A DNA stretch of 64,000 nt from Bremerella alba (GCF_013618625.1 NZ_JABRWO010000017.1:1-64000), one strand, 5' to 3'. Counted from the stretch's first letter, positions 1 through 7,802 are shown. The notes: generated by a model not told the origin, from the sequence alone. A program made the numbers and translations.

Positions 1-1
1 C

Positions 2-592
2 AAAGAGGAAGACTATGAAGCATTTCTTCGCGTGCTGGGCGAAGGGCTGCGGCGTTACCCGGTCGAGCTCTTCGCACTGACGTTGATGCCCAATCATTGG
101 CATTTGATCCTTCGACCCGAGCAAGACGGCATGATGGGGCGGATGCTCCGCTGGGTCACGGCCACGCACACGCAGCGTTACCACGCTCATTATCAAACGA
201 CGGGCGAGGGGCATTTGTACCAGTCTCGGTTCAAGAGCTTTCCAATTGCCGACGACAAACACTTCTTGGTAGTCTGTCGTTATGTCGAGCGGAACCCGCT
301 TCGGGCCAGCCTGGTCAAGCGAGCCGAAGACTGGCGTTGGAGTTCACTGTGGCGTTGGACGAACAAAGCCGATCGGGAGCCCCGGCTGCTTTCTCCCTGG
401 CCAATTGCTCGAACGCCCCACTGGCTCCAACGTGTGAACGAATCACTTAGCGAGAAAGAGCTCGGCGCGCTCCGCCAATGCGTCAGCCGCGGCCGACCCT
501 ATGGCAATCAAGAATGGACACAAGCCGAGGCCCAGCGTTCCGGCTTGAGTTACACCCTCCGCCCCCGCGGGCGGCCGCGTAAGAGTAGTTAG
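2..592 (+). CDS. REP-associated tyrosine transposase (RAYT, HUH/Y1 superfamily), 5' end outside window
   Basis: Single-strand DNA transposase of the IS200-like Y1 family. The reading frame is open from base 2, so the N terminus lies left of the window; the first in-window start would be GTG at 32. The HUH metal motif is visible as MPNHWHLIL. The candidate catalytic tyrosine lies in CRYVERNPLRASLV, matching the position of Tyr115 in E. coli TnpA-REP. The domestic RAYT pattern is completed by WRWSSLWRW and a basic tail ending GRPRKSS. RAYTs are usually single-copy genes that act on REP palindromes rather than mobilising themselves. A REP-like sequence begins immediately at the stop codon and an inverted copy lies at 1351-1374, which fits this role. 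Family assignment is secure; activity is unknown. Confidence 0.9.
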   Translation, partial: KEEDYEAFLRVLGEGLRRYPVELFALTLMPNHWHLILRPEQDGMMGRMLRWVTATHTQRYHAHYQTTGEGHLYQSRFKSFPIADDKHFLVVCRYVERNPLRASLVKRAEDWRWSSLWRWTNKADREPRLLSPWPIARTPHWLQRVNESLSEKELGALRQCVSRGRPYGNQEWTQAEAQRSGLSYTLRPRGRPRKSS

Positions 593-614
593 AGAAAAAG
601 AACCCCGTCCCCTT
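591..614 (+). repeat. REP-like sequence, left copy
   Basis: AAAAAGAACCCCGTCCCCTT (595-614), preceded by AGAG, begins at the stop codon of the RAYT gene. The reverse complement of 1355-1374/1351-1370 matches it at 19 of 20 positions, giving an inverted pair 740 bases apart around the next gene. REP sequences are the usual substrates of RAYT enzymes, so this is probably the cognate repeat. That link is inferred from position. Confidence 0.65.
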
Positions 615-655
615 GTTTCCCTCTTTTCTCCCTCACCAACAAAACACACGAGGCC

Positions 656-1318
656 ATGATGATTCTCAAGCACATTTACCTGTATCTAAATCCTTCAGAG
701 TACCCTGATCCGCTCGTTACAGAGTTCGGTTTCCGGACTCGATACATCTGCAACTTCATCGAGCGGCGTCTGAAAGAAGAGAAATTCAATGCTGACGGTT
801 TCAGCAAGATCTGCGTACAAGGGCGGGATGAGCCAGGTGAGGAGTGCCACATTGTTTCTGAAAATGCCCTAGTTCCGGAAGTACACTTTGATCGTGCTCG
901 GTATGAAAACCTGAAAGACGAAGAACATCACGAGTTCTTTCTTGAGATGCTTGAGAGAGGGCTAACAAAGTGTCAGAAATCGTATGTTATACCGCTTTCT
1001 TCCCTTCACTCAGCAGTGGAAGAATTTCGCTCCTGCCGGTATGTAAATCAGTGGGAGCACAAGAAGAAACGACTCAGTAACGGACTAGTAGTGAGCTTGC
1101 AATGCGAATTGACCATGACCGAGTTTGTCTTAACTCTCTCCATCAAAAAAGGTAACGAGCTTCTCTTTGAGAGGCCAATTCTCAATACCAAGCCAGATGA
1201 ACTCATCTTCGCCCATCAATTCAAGGACATTGCACAATCGGACGGTGAGCTTGTGGTTACGAATAAGTTCGGAAAGACACTGTATAACCTCCGGCTCAGC
1301 GACTTGACATTGGCATGA
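656..1318 (+). CDS. hypothetical protein, 220 aa, orphan in REP bracket
   Basis: I do not recognise this protein. It starts at one of two consecutive ATG codons (656 or 659). It is soluble, with no signal peptide or membrane segment, and is rich in Glu, Lys and aromatic residues. The N-terminal half has an acidic, helical look (for example FIERRLKEEKFN and KDEEHHEFFLEMLERG). The C-terminal half looks beta-rich and ends NKFGKTLYNLRLSDLTLA. The gene is visibly AT-richer than its neighbours and is bracketed by inverted REP-like sequences at 591-614 and 1351-1374. Both features suggest acquired or accessory DNA. It could be an immunity-like or phage-derived orphan, but nothing in the sequence proves that. 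Confidence 0.7.
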   Translation: MMILKHIYLYLNPSEYPDPLVTEFGFRTRYICNFIERRLKEEKFNADGFSKICVQGRDEPGEECHIVSENALVPEVHFDRARYENLKDEEHHEFFLEMLERGLTKCQKSYVIPLSSLHSAVEEFRSCRYVNQWEHKKKRLSNGLVVSLQCELTMTEFVLTLSIKKGNELLFERPILNTKPDELIFAHQFKDIAQSDGELVVTNKFGKTLYNLRLSDLTLA

Positions 1319-1666
1319 ATCTCTGCGTTACGTTCTTCGCAAATGAAGATAAGGGGACGGGGGTCTTTTTTCTTGAATTCGTACCTGGGCATGACACAAC
1401 GTGCTGATGCCCAGAACGAGAAAAGAGACCTACCCGCTTTCCTGTCTCCCAACTCCGAGCAACTGCGGCTACCACAATCGGCCCAATGGCTACGATATGC
1501 GGTAGTCGCCGATTGGCCTGCCGCACGATATGTGACTCACCGTCCACAATTCCGCTTTGACGTGACTTTGGCGACTCAAACGGGTTTGATTTACCACTCA
1601 TATTCGTTGAGCAAAAACACGCCTGCAAGAGATGCTGTATTTCCCCATCGTGCTTAGGCAAGAAAC
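1319..1666. other. intergenic region with REP-like copy
   Basis: This 348-base gap lies between convergent genes. It contains the right REP-like copy at 1351-1374. Short open frames on both strands here have no recognisable protein features and I do not call them. No terminator hairpin is obvious. Confidence 0.5.
1351..1374 (-). repeat. REP-like sequence, right copy (inverted)
   Basis: AAGGGGACGGGGGTCTTTTT followed by TCTT. Its reverse complement matches 595-614 at 19 of 20 positions. The orientation is opposite to the left copy, so the pair forms a long inverted repeat around the 220-aa gene. Confidence 0.65.
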
Positions 1667-2308
1667 CTACTCTCCCAAAACCCGCAGTTCGATCTTCCGG
1701 ATCTCTCCGGCACTTTGCCAGGCGACAATTCCCATCGGTTCTGATAGATCGACTTCGCTTCGCGTCGAGATCTTCTTTCCTTCCAGGGTTACGTCGATTA
1801 CCTGTTTGCCGTCGATCCAGGCTTCGATTTTTTTGTCGGTTACGCGGAGCTTGAACTGGTACCACTGCTCGTCTTTGAAGGCGATGTAGGTGGTTGTTTC
1901 GTTTTCCGAAGCGTCAGCGCCGTCGACGTTGCTGAGGCCGACGACGGCTCCGCCCCAGCCGCCGGGGACGAAGCTGCAGTACTTGTCTTTCACGGGGAAC
2001 GTGACGGCGGCGAAGAAATCGATGCCCATTGTTCGCCGGGCTTCCCAGGTCAGTTCGTAGTTCGACCGGGGGAAGTCCGCGTTTTTGTAGGTAATGCCGG
2101 TCAGCATTGCCCCCTGCCCCATCGTGATGACGCCATCTTTGACTTCGACGGCGCCTTCGCCGCCAAACTGGGGCACGTCGAAGTGCTCGAGCGTTTTGCC
2201 GTCGAACAGAGACTTGGCCTTCGGCTTTTCTTGGGCCTCTTCGGCCAGCACTGGCAGGGCAATCAGAAGAAGAGTCGACAGAGCGAGAGCATTGGTTATG
2301 GTGCGCAT
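1667..2308 (-). CDS. secreted DUF1080 (3-keto-disaccharide hydrolase-like) protein
   Basis: Exported concanavalin-like beta-sandwich protein of the DUF1080 family, which is strongly expanded in planctomycetes and linked to glycoside turnover. I chose the start at 2308 because it gives a clean signal peptide (MRTITNALALSTLLLIALPVLA); the frame stays open for 26 codons upstream without leader-like residues. The family hallmark KSLFDGKTLEHFDVPQFGG follows directly after the signal. Later motifs are the YELTWEARR strand, the PGGWGG turn, WYQFKLRVTDKKIEAWIDG and the C-terminal IRKIELRVL strand. At 213 aa it is a single-domain member. It runs convergently with the orphan gene to its left and lies downstream of the epimerase gene on the same strand (gap about 97 bases), so co-transcription is possible. 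Substrate unknown. Confidence 0.88.
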   Translation of the reverse strand: MRTITNALALSTLLLIALPVLAEEAQEKPKAKSLFDGKTLEHFDVPQFGGEGAVEVKDGVITMGQGAMLTGITYKNADFPRSNYELTWEARRTMGIDFFAAVTFPVKDKYCSFVPGGWGGAVVGLSNVDGADASENETTTYIAFKDEQWYQFKLRVTDKKIEAWIDGKQVIDVTLEGKKISTRSEVDLSEPMGIVAWQSAGEIRKIELRVLGE

Positions 2309-2405
2309 GGCGTGAATTACTTGCAGGCAGGAAGTTGGATCGAAACGCATTTCGCGTCCACGTGGCGGACCCTTCCAGCTTACCAAGCCGATGACGCCGA
2401 TTCCA

Positions 2406-3362
2406 TTAGCCGTGCCAGTCGCGGAACCAATCGACGTATTCCTGGATGCCCTCTTCGATCAGTACTTTTGGGCCGTAACCAAGCAGCTGCTCGGCCTTTT
2501 CGAGATTAGCGTAGGTGATTGGCAGGTCCTCAGGCCGCTCAGGCTGATAGTCGATGACGGCCTTTTTGCCGAACGACTTCTCGAGAAGCTCGATCAACCG
2601 CCGCATCTCGATCGGGTCGCTGTGCCCTATGTTGATCTCTTGCCCGACGACCCCGTCTGCGGTGAGCGCGGAAATGAAGCCTTGGCAGATGTCGCTGACA
2701 TGGGTGAAGTCGCGGCGGATGCTGCCGTCGCCGAACAGGGGAATTGGGGTCCCTTCGTGCACGGCCTTGGCGAAGATCGTCAGGGCCAGGTCAGGCCGCA
2801 GCCGTGGTCCATAAACACTGAACGGACGAAGACACGCCGTCGGAACGCCGTGCAGTTGATGGTAGGTCAAACACAATAACTCGGCGGCCCGCTTGGTGGC
2901 CCCGTACGGACTGGCCGGAATACCAAGCGGGACATCTTCGCAAAAGGGAACACCAGCACCCTTGCCGTAGACCGTGGAAGACGAGGCCAGAAGGAAACGC
3001 TTCACAGGATGATGCCTGGCCGCTTCGAGCAAACTCAAGGTCCCGGCGACATTGGCGTGCTGGTACATCTCTGGCTTCTGCACGCTGATCCGCACGCCAG
3101 CCATCGCACCCAGATGCACCACCTGGTCGATATCGTGCTCGTCGAACAGCCGCTTCATAGCAGCCGAATCGCAAAAGTCCCCTTCGATGAGCGTTACCCG
3201 CGGTTCGTCGGCCACCGGCTTGACGTTTTCTCGCTTGAGCGCCGGATCGTAGTAATCGTTGAAGTTATCGATACTGACAAGCTGCGCGTCGGATTGCTTC
3301 AGCAAGATCTGCGTCAGGTGACTACCAATGAAACCGGCTCCGCCGGTGATCAGAATGGCCAT
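2406..3362 (-). CDS. NAD-dependent epimerase/dehydratase (UDP-sugar 4-epimerase type)
   Basis: Extended short-chain dehydrogenase acting on nucleotide sugars in the cytoplasm. The N-terminal NAD-binding motif GGAGFIGSH spans residues 7-15. The catalytic set is Ser/Thr in ASSSTVYG (about residues 126-133) and Tyr153/Lys157 in SPYGATKRAAE. CLRPFSVYGPRLRPD and FGDGSIRRDFTHVSDI are the usual substrate-binding segments. The DNFNDYYDPALKRENV stretch resembles UDP-glucuronate 4-epimerases more than GalE, so UDP-glucuronate or UDP-glucose is the likely substrate. Length (318 aa) is normal. It probably feeds surface polysaccharide synthesis, but no glycan cluster is adjacent. Confidence 0.9.
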   Translation of the reverse strand: MAILITGGAGFIGSHLTQILLKQSDAQLVSIDNFNDYYDPALKRENVKPVADEPRVTLIEGDFCDSAAMKRLFDEHDIDQVVHLGAMAGVRISVQKPEMYQHANVAGTLSLLEAARHHPVKRFLLASSSTVYGKGAGVPFCEDVPLGIPASPYGATKRAAELLCLTYHQLHGVPTACLRPFSVYGPRLRPDLALTIFAKAVHEGTPIPLFGDGSIRRDFTHVSDICQGFISALTADGVVGQEINIGHSDPIEMRRLIELLEKSFGKKAVIDYQPERPEDLPITYANLEKAEQLLGYGPKVLIEEGIQEYVDWFRDWHG

Positions 3363-3531
3363 GCGTTGATTTGGGGGTTGTGCTCGTGATCAGGAAATTG
3401 CCCAGAACCTATATTCGCTACAGACGATACTAGATTCGGGGCGATTCTCGCAAGACACAACGTGGTTGTGAGCCCCTCAGGCGTCGAGTAGTCTGGAAGC
3501 TCCTCGTTTTTATCTGCCAAGAAAGCCATTG

Positions 3532-3942
3532 ATGTCACAGCGAAAAATGCCGCTGATAGCCACCATCGTCCTTTTGGGGCTGTGGGCAATTGCTTTCACG
3601 GCAACGCACTGGCCCATGTCAGATCCCCAGCAGCAAGCCCTATTTCCGCACGTCGATAAAGTCGTGCATGCTGCGATCTACGCGGTTCTGGCCATTACGA
3701 CACTAATAGCTGCGACCGTTTGGAACTATCGATGGTCGCTCACGCTGGCGGCGACGGTCGCATTGGCAATGGTGGGCCTGGGCATCTTCGACGAAGTGAC
3801 CCAAATGCTGGTTGCCGGTCGCACGGCCGATCCGCTGGATCTTGCGGCCGATGCCTTGGGGGCGGTCGTGGGTATTGGCCTGTTTGGCCTTTCGCGGTGC
3901 GTTTGTGCTTCGTGGGAAGTTTATGCTAGCGATACTCCTTGA
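3532..3942 (+). CDS. VanZ-like membrane protein
   Basis: Small polytopic inner-membrane protein of the VanZ-like family. Four hydrophobic segments are visible: LIATIVLLGLWAIAFTATHW, VVHAAIYAVLAITTLIAATV, LTLAATVALAMVGLGIF and ALGAVVGIGLFGLS. The family signature is the pair HVDKVVHAAIYA and FDEVTQMLVAGRTADPLDLAADALGAVVG. I chose ATG at 3532; a TTG one codon upstream is also possible. The following gene starts 18 bases after the stop, so the two may be co-transcribed although their functions look unrelated. Biochemical role unknown in most bacteria. Confidence 0.85.
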   Translation: MSQRKMPLIATIVLLGLWAIAFTATHWPMSDPQQQALFPHVDKVVHAAIYAVLAITTLIAATVWNYRWSLTLAATVALAMVGLGIFDEVTQMLVAGRTADPLDLAADALGAVVGIGLFGLSRCVCASWEVYASDTP

Positions 3943-3959
3943 AACCAAGGTCTGCCTAA

Positions 3960-4982
3960 ATGGCCAGTCCTGATCTTCGTGAAGTTGCCGACTCGTTCGT
4001 CGCTGGTATCCCGAATTTAAGGGACCAGGTCGACCAGCTGGTTCGTTCGATCGCGCCGGGAAGCGTTGCCACCTATGGCGATCTGGCCAAGTCGCTCGGC
4101 GATATCGCGGCCAGCCGCTGGGTGGCGACGTATCTGCTCGATCCCACTTGCCGCGTGGCGGACTTTTCGCATCGCGTGGTGCGCTCGACGGGGGAGATCG
4201 GTCTGCACTACTCTGGCAGCAGCGAGACCAAGACTGAGTTGCTGCGTGCCGAAGGAGTTGTGATTGCGAAAGAAACCGTCCATCTTGAAACCTACCGCGC
4301 CCAGCTGCCACCGATTGGTCGCTCGCTCTCCGAGTTAAAAGCATGGCAGCTTGATTTTGAGAGCCCGGCAGAACCGGCGTTTCGACTTGAAGACATTGAA
4401 GCGATCGGCGGCATCGATGTTTCCTACGGCAAGGTCCAAGCCGTGGCGGCCTGTAGCCGTATGCAAGTGGATGGGAAAACTACGATCGGCACGCAGACCT
4501 ATGTGGGCGCAGCAGAATTTCCCTATATCACCGGCTATCTGGCGTTTCGTGAGATCCCATTGCACTTGAATCTGCTCGCCGATATGCAGGTAGCAGGCAC
4601 ATTGCCGGACGTGCTGCTGGTCGATGGCAACGGGCGGCTGCATCCGCGGCGGATGGGGATCGCCACGATGCTAGGCGGGCTCGCCGGAATTCCAACGATT
4701 GGTGTGGCTAAGAAGCTGATATGCGGAGTGCTACGGGTGCCTGAGCTTCGCGTCGGTAAGTGGGAACCCATTGTCGTGTCGAAAGACCAGCCAGACGAGA
4801 TCCTCGGCTATGCGATCGTGCCGCATACGAAGACGAAGCACCCGATCTATGTTTCACGAGGCTTCGGAGTGGACGACCAGGCGATGCTCGAAATTGTCGA
4901 ACGCTGCTTGAATGGGCATCGCTCGCCAGAGCCTATCTATTGGGCCGATCGCGAAAGTCGGCGGCATGCTAGCACGCTGTAG
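3960..4982 (+). CDS. alkyltransferase-like domain fused to endonuclease V
   Basis: Predicted DNA-repair protein with two domains. Residues about 20-100 match the DNA-binding/active-site domain of O6-alkylguanine-DNA alkyltransferase: IAPGSVATYGDLAKSLG, ASRWVATYLL, then HRVVRSTGEIGLHYSG and KTELLRAEGV. The usual PCHRV active site reads FSHRV (Ser70 in place of Cys), so alkyl transfer is not expected and the domain is alkyltransferase-like. Residues about 125-330 are endonuclease V, which cleaves near deaminated bases such as inosine. Its motifs are GGIDVSYG (Asp153), PYITGYLAFREIP (Tyr189, Glu198), LLVDGNGRLHPRR (Asp222, His228) and TIGVAKK. All metal-binding acidic residues are present. An active AGT-EndoV fusion has been described in Ferroplasma; here the sensor half appears non-catalytic. 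ATG at 3960 is a good start. Confidence 0.9.
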   Translation: MASPDLREVADSFVAGIPNLRDQVDQLVRSIAPGSVATYGDLAKSLGDIAASRWVATYLLDPTCRVADFSHRVVRSTGEIGLHYSGSSETKTELLRAEGVVIAKETVHLETYRAQLPPIGRSLSELKAWQLDFESPAEPAFRLEDIEAIGGIDVSYGKVQAVAACSRMQVDGKTTIGTQTYVGAAEFPYITGYLAFREIPLHLNLLADMQVAGTLPDVLLVDGNGRLHPRRMGIATMLGGLAGIPTIGVAKKLICGVLRVPELRVGKWEPIVVSKDQPDEILGYAIVPHTKTKHPIYVSRGFGVDDQAMLEIVERCLNGHRSPEPIYWADRESRRHASTL

Positions 4983-5079
4983 CCGATTCATCTGGACCTC
5001 AGGCAAGCGATTTAGGTATGGTTCTCCGCAATCGGAGTTCCCCTACCTATACGACTTTTTCGCCGAGCAGATCGATATC

Positions 5080-5850
5080 GTGAAAACTGCATTGCTTTCG
5101 ACCGCTATCCTGACCGCCTGGGCCTCTTTCGTGTGCGTGAGCGCCGCCGCCGACTTTCAAGTGACTACGCAGATCTTTCGGGGCAATGCCCGGATTCCAG
5201 CGGTCACCTATCAGACGGTCTTTCAGGGAACCAAGGTCTACGACGTGGTCACCACTCCGCCGCGTCAGGTAACGATCATCGACTACGACTCGGGCCAAAT
5301 TACGCTGCTGGATCCACAGCGAAGCGTGAAACTCATTCTGACCACGCAAAACGTGCTGCAGCACTCGACCTATTTCAAATCGCATGGGACTTTTCCTGAG
5401 GGCCCCCTGTGGACGTTCCTCCGCGATCCCAAATTCGAGACCAATTACAATCCACAAAACCAGGTGCTGAAACTTGCTGGCGATCCGCTGACTTATGAAG
5501 CAGACGTGACCAAAATCGAGAATCAGCCGATCGTCGTCGATTACGCACGCTTCTGTGACTGGTCTTGCCTGTTGAATTTCATCTGCGCCGGTAGCGATTT
5601 GCCCCAGGCACGCATGGAGTTGAACAGCCAGATTCGTGCGAAAGGGGCCGTTCCAGCTGAAGTCCGCAAGACAATCCGGCATGCCGACCCTACCAAAAGC
5701 ATCTCACTGCGCAGCACGCACGAGTATCACTGGAAGCTGCAGGAGGACGACACCAAGCTGGTTCAGTCGATTCAGGCCGACCTCGAAAAGGCCAATGCCG
5801 TTTCCTTCGACGAATACGTAAAACCAGCGTTTGTCGCGCCACAAAAGTAA
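5080..5850 (+). CDS. secreted hypothetical protein, 256 aa
   Basis: I do not recognise this exported protein. The frame is open from 4912 inside the previous gene, but GTG at 5080 gives a convincing signal peptide (VKTALLSTAILTAWASFVCV, with SAAA cleavage region). The mature part begins with FQVTTQIFRGN and looks beta-rich. It contains VVTTPPRQVTIIDYDSGQITLLDPQ, which is reminiscent of outer-membrane-lipoprotein-like sorting folds, but I cannot assign a family. Two close cysteines (RFCDWSCLLNFICAG) may form a disulfide in the periplasm. It starts about 100 bases after the endonuclease V stop. The terminator at 6934-6966 follows the next gene, so this and the next gene may share a transcript. 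Confidence 0.75.
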   Translation: MKTALLSTAILTAWASFVCVSAAADFQVTTQIFRGNARIPAVTYQTVFQGTKVYDVVTTPPRQVTIIDYDSGQITLLDPQRSVKLILTTQNVLQHSTYFKSHGTFPEGPLWTFLRDPKFETNYNPQNQVLKLAGDPLTYEADVTKIENQPIVVDYARFCDWSCLLNFICAGSDLPQARMELNSQIRAKGAVPAEVRKTIRHADPTKSISLRSTHEYHWKLQEDDTKLVQSIQADLEKANAVSFDEYVKPAFVAPQK

Positions 5851-5942
5851 ATGGTTGCTGGATTGCGGAATATCTCTCAGGTACGATGAGAACAGTTCTG
5901 TAAAGATTGACTGTTCCTCTATCCCACCTGAATTGTAAGGAT

Positions 5943-6890
5943 ATGCCGCGCATGATCCGTCTGTTTAGCATTCTATTGCTGGTTGGTTTTTCGTCTGTCT
6001 GTGTCGCTCAATCGTATGAAATCGTCCAAGAGGACGACGGCCTGACCGTTCATTTCGACGGAAAGCTGCTGACCCGCTATCTGACCAAAAGCGGCTCGAA
6101 GCCGATTCTTTACCCGCTGCTAGGCCCAGGCGGCCTGCCGATGACGCGTCAGTACCCGATGGAGGCCGCTGGCGAACACGAACGGGACGACCACCCCCAC
6201 CATCGCAGTGTGTGGTTCACCCATGGTAAGGTCAACGGCACCGACTTCTGGCTGGAAAAGGACGGAGTCGGCGGCCTGATCATCCACGAGAAGTTCGAGA
6301 AGGTCACCGACGGCGACACAGCCCAGATCGTGTCGCTCAACCGCTGGGAGACGCCTGAGGGCAAGGTGCTTTGCCACGATCGCCGCAGCATCACTTTCGG
6401 CCACGACGAGGGACGTCAGTACTTTGACTATGACGTCACCGTGATCGCTGGCGAAGAGCCGGTCACCTTTGGCGACACCAAAGAAGGTGCGTTCGGCATT
6501 CGTGTCCCTGGAACCATGAAAGTGGACGCCAAGAAGGGGGGCACTCTTGTTAACGACCAAGACGAAAAGAACAAAGACGCTTGGGGTAAGAAGTCGGCTT
6601 GGGTCGATTACTACGGCCCTGTAAAGGACAAGACGGTCGGTATCACCATCATGAACCACCCGTCGAGCTATGGTTACCCAACGCACTGGCACGTCCGCAC
6701 GTACGGTCTGTTCGCAGCCAACCCATTCGGCATCCACGACTTTGTCGGCAAGGACGTCAAGTCAGGCGACCACACGATCGAGCCTGGTAAGACAATGAAC
6801 CTTCGCTACCGCGTTCTGCTTCACGAGGGGACGACCGAAGACGCTGATATCGCTGCTGCCTTTGCACGCTACGAAAAGGTCAAAAAGTAA
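5943..6890 (+). CDS. secreted PmoA-like (DUF6807) family protein
   Basis: Exported protein of the DUF6807/PmoA-like family common in planctomycetes and other polysaccharide degraders. ATG at 5943 is preceded by AAGGA and starts a signal peptide (MPRMIRLFSILLLVGFSSVCVA). The mature protein (about 290 aa) carries the family blocks RYLTKSGSKPILYPLLGPGG, ERDDHPHHRSVWFTHGKVNG (His-rich, likely a metal or substrate site), GIRVPGTMKV, SAWVDYYGPV and NHPSSYGYPTHWHVRTYGL. The PmoA name comes from misannotation with methane monooxygenase; there is no link to methane oxidation here. A strong terminator follows 43 bases after the stop. Function is probably carbohydrate related; substrate unknown. Confidence 0.85.
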   Translation: MPRMIRLFSILLLVGFSSVCVAQSYEIVQEDDGLTVHFDGKLLTRYLTKSGSKPILYPLLGPGGLPMTRQYPMEAAGEHERDDHPHHRSVWFTHGKVNGTDFWLEKDGVGGLIIHEKFEKVTDGDTAQIVSLNRWETPEGKVLCHDRRSITFGHDEGRQYFDYDVTVIAGEEPVTFGDTKEGAFGIRVPGTMKVDAKKGGTLVNDQDEKNKDAWGKKSAWVDYYGPVKDKTVGITIMNHPSSYGYPTHWHVRTYGLFAANPFGIHDFVGKDVKSGDHTIEPGKTMNLRYRVLLHEGTTEDADIAAAFARYEKVKK

Positions 6891-6933
6891 GGCCTCGCGT
6901 CTCAAAATCTCTCGAATTCTGCTGAAATAGATC

Positions 6934-6966
6934 AAAGCCCAGGCAATCTTGTTGCCTGGGCTTTTT
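6934..6966 (+). terminator. Rho-independent terminator
   Basis: A perfect 13-bp stem, AAAGCCCAGGCAA with TTGCCTGGGCTTT, has a 5-base loop and runs into TTTTT. It ends transcription of the DUF6807 gene. Confidence 0.9.
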
Positions 6967-7137
6967 GTTCGCGCACAACGAATAAAATTCCCATACTTCC
7001 TAGTCTATCTATGTCAAACTTTGACGCGTGCCCTGCCGATACCTACTTTTGCAAACACTTAACCCAGACTACCCAACCAGCCTACTCTCGATGGCGATTG
7101 AGACATTGGCAGGATAGATACGGAGTATCCCCAACCT

Positions 7138-7431
7138 ATGGCCGCTGATTCCCCGTGTTTCACGCAGTTGGAACACCTTCGGCAATACATTTACCAGATT
7201 CTATGTGACAAAGAACAGCTTGAGCCGGGCGTATTCCCCATGACCGAGCGAGTCATTGTGCGGGCAGAAGATCCTTGCGGGATCTACTTTTGCTTGCACG
7301 GCCCTCGTAGCGTCAAATGCACGGCCATCTGGGAGACTGATACAAACACGATCTTGTTCTATGGAGCCAGTGGCGAGCGGTTCCTGAGAACGCAACTGTC
7401 GAGTGCTTCTGCCTTACAGGTGGCAGCCTGA
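7138..7431 (+). CDS. small hypothetical protein upstream of csrA, 97 aa
   Basis: Small soluble protein with no signal peptide. The N-terminal half is helical (CFTQLEHLRQYIYQILCDKE). The C-terminal half looks beta-rich, with CGIYFCLHGPRSVKCTAIWE and NTILFYGASGERFLRTQL. Four cysteines are present but not in a zinc-ribbon spacing. It lies 94 bases upstream of csrA on the same strand. I do not know the family. The position suggests it is co-expressed with, or regulated by, CsrA. Confidence 0.75.
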   Translation: MAADSPCFTQLEHLRQYIYQILCDKEQLEPGVFPMTERVIVRAEDPCGIYFCLHGPRSVKCTAIWETDTNTILFYGASGERFLRTQLSSASALQVAA

Positions 7432-7509
7432 TATCAGGACCCTCGGCTAATGGATTGGCCGACCGTCACATGATCGCTGGATCCGAATTTCATCTTACGA
7501 CACATAAAC

Positions 7510-7516
7510 ATGGAGG
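7510..7516 (+). promoter_or_regulatory. csrA ribosome site overlapping a CsrA-type GGA motif
   Basis: ATGGAGG combines the Shine-Dalgarno GGAGG with an ANGGA core 9 bases before the csrA start. CsrA proteins typically bind such overlapping sites, so this could be an autorepression site. It is a motif match only. Confidence 0.4.
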
Positions 7517-7525
7517 TTTATTCAT

Positions 7526-7771
7526 ATGCTAGTGCTTTCCCGCAAGGAAGGTGAGAAGCTTCGACTTGGCGAAGAGATCTTAATCACCGTAGTTAAAGTC
7601 GGTGCTGACAAGGTTCGCCTGGGGATTCAAGCACCTTCGAATTTACTGATCCTGCGCGACGAACTCGAGTTGCACGATCAGATTGAGGCCGAGGAGGATG
7701 AACGCATCACGCTGGTTTTCACACAGGAAATCAACCAGCCGGTAGCCAAACCGATGCGTATCGCGGCCTAA
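7526..7771 (+). CDS. csrA: CsrA translational regulator
   Basis: Global post-transcriptional regulator that binds GGA motifs in mRNA leaders as a dimer. The 81-aa protein starts MLVLSRKEGEKLRLGEEI and contains VRLGIQAP, the conserved core. The Arg44-type position is filled by the Leu/Arg stretch ILRDELE. It is longer than E. coli CsrA (61 aa) because of a tail from about residue 62, typical of many non-enteric members. GGAGG at 7512-7516 is a strong ribosome site. It overlaps an ANGGA sequence (ATGGA, 7510-7514), so autoregulation is plausible. No flagellar genes or fliW are nearby. Confidence 0.95.
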   Translation: MLVLSRKEGEKLRLGEEILITVVKVGADKVRLGIQAPSNLLILRDELELHDQIEAEEDERITLVFTQEINQPVAKPMRIAA

Positions 7772-7802
7772 TCATGCCGAGGGCAGGCATGATTGCGGAA
7801 CA

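Noticed and set aside
1343-1657. Possible 104-aa gene after the right REP-like copy
   Set aside because: It starts inside the repeat, has no recognisable motif and a competing frame exists on the other strand.
3703-4344. Minus-strand frame over the VanZ/endonuclease V junction
   Set aside because: The low-complexity Arg/Ser/Pro composition is typical of a shadow frame, and two real genes cover the other strand.
5943-6890. Methane monooxygenase subunit (PmoA)
   Set aside because: The family name is a historic annotation; the protein is secreted and lacks membrane helices and copper-site features of real PmoA.
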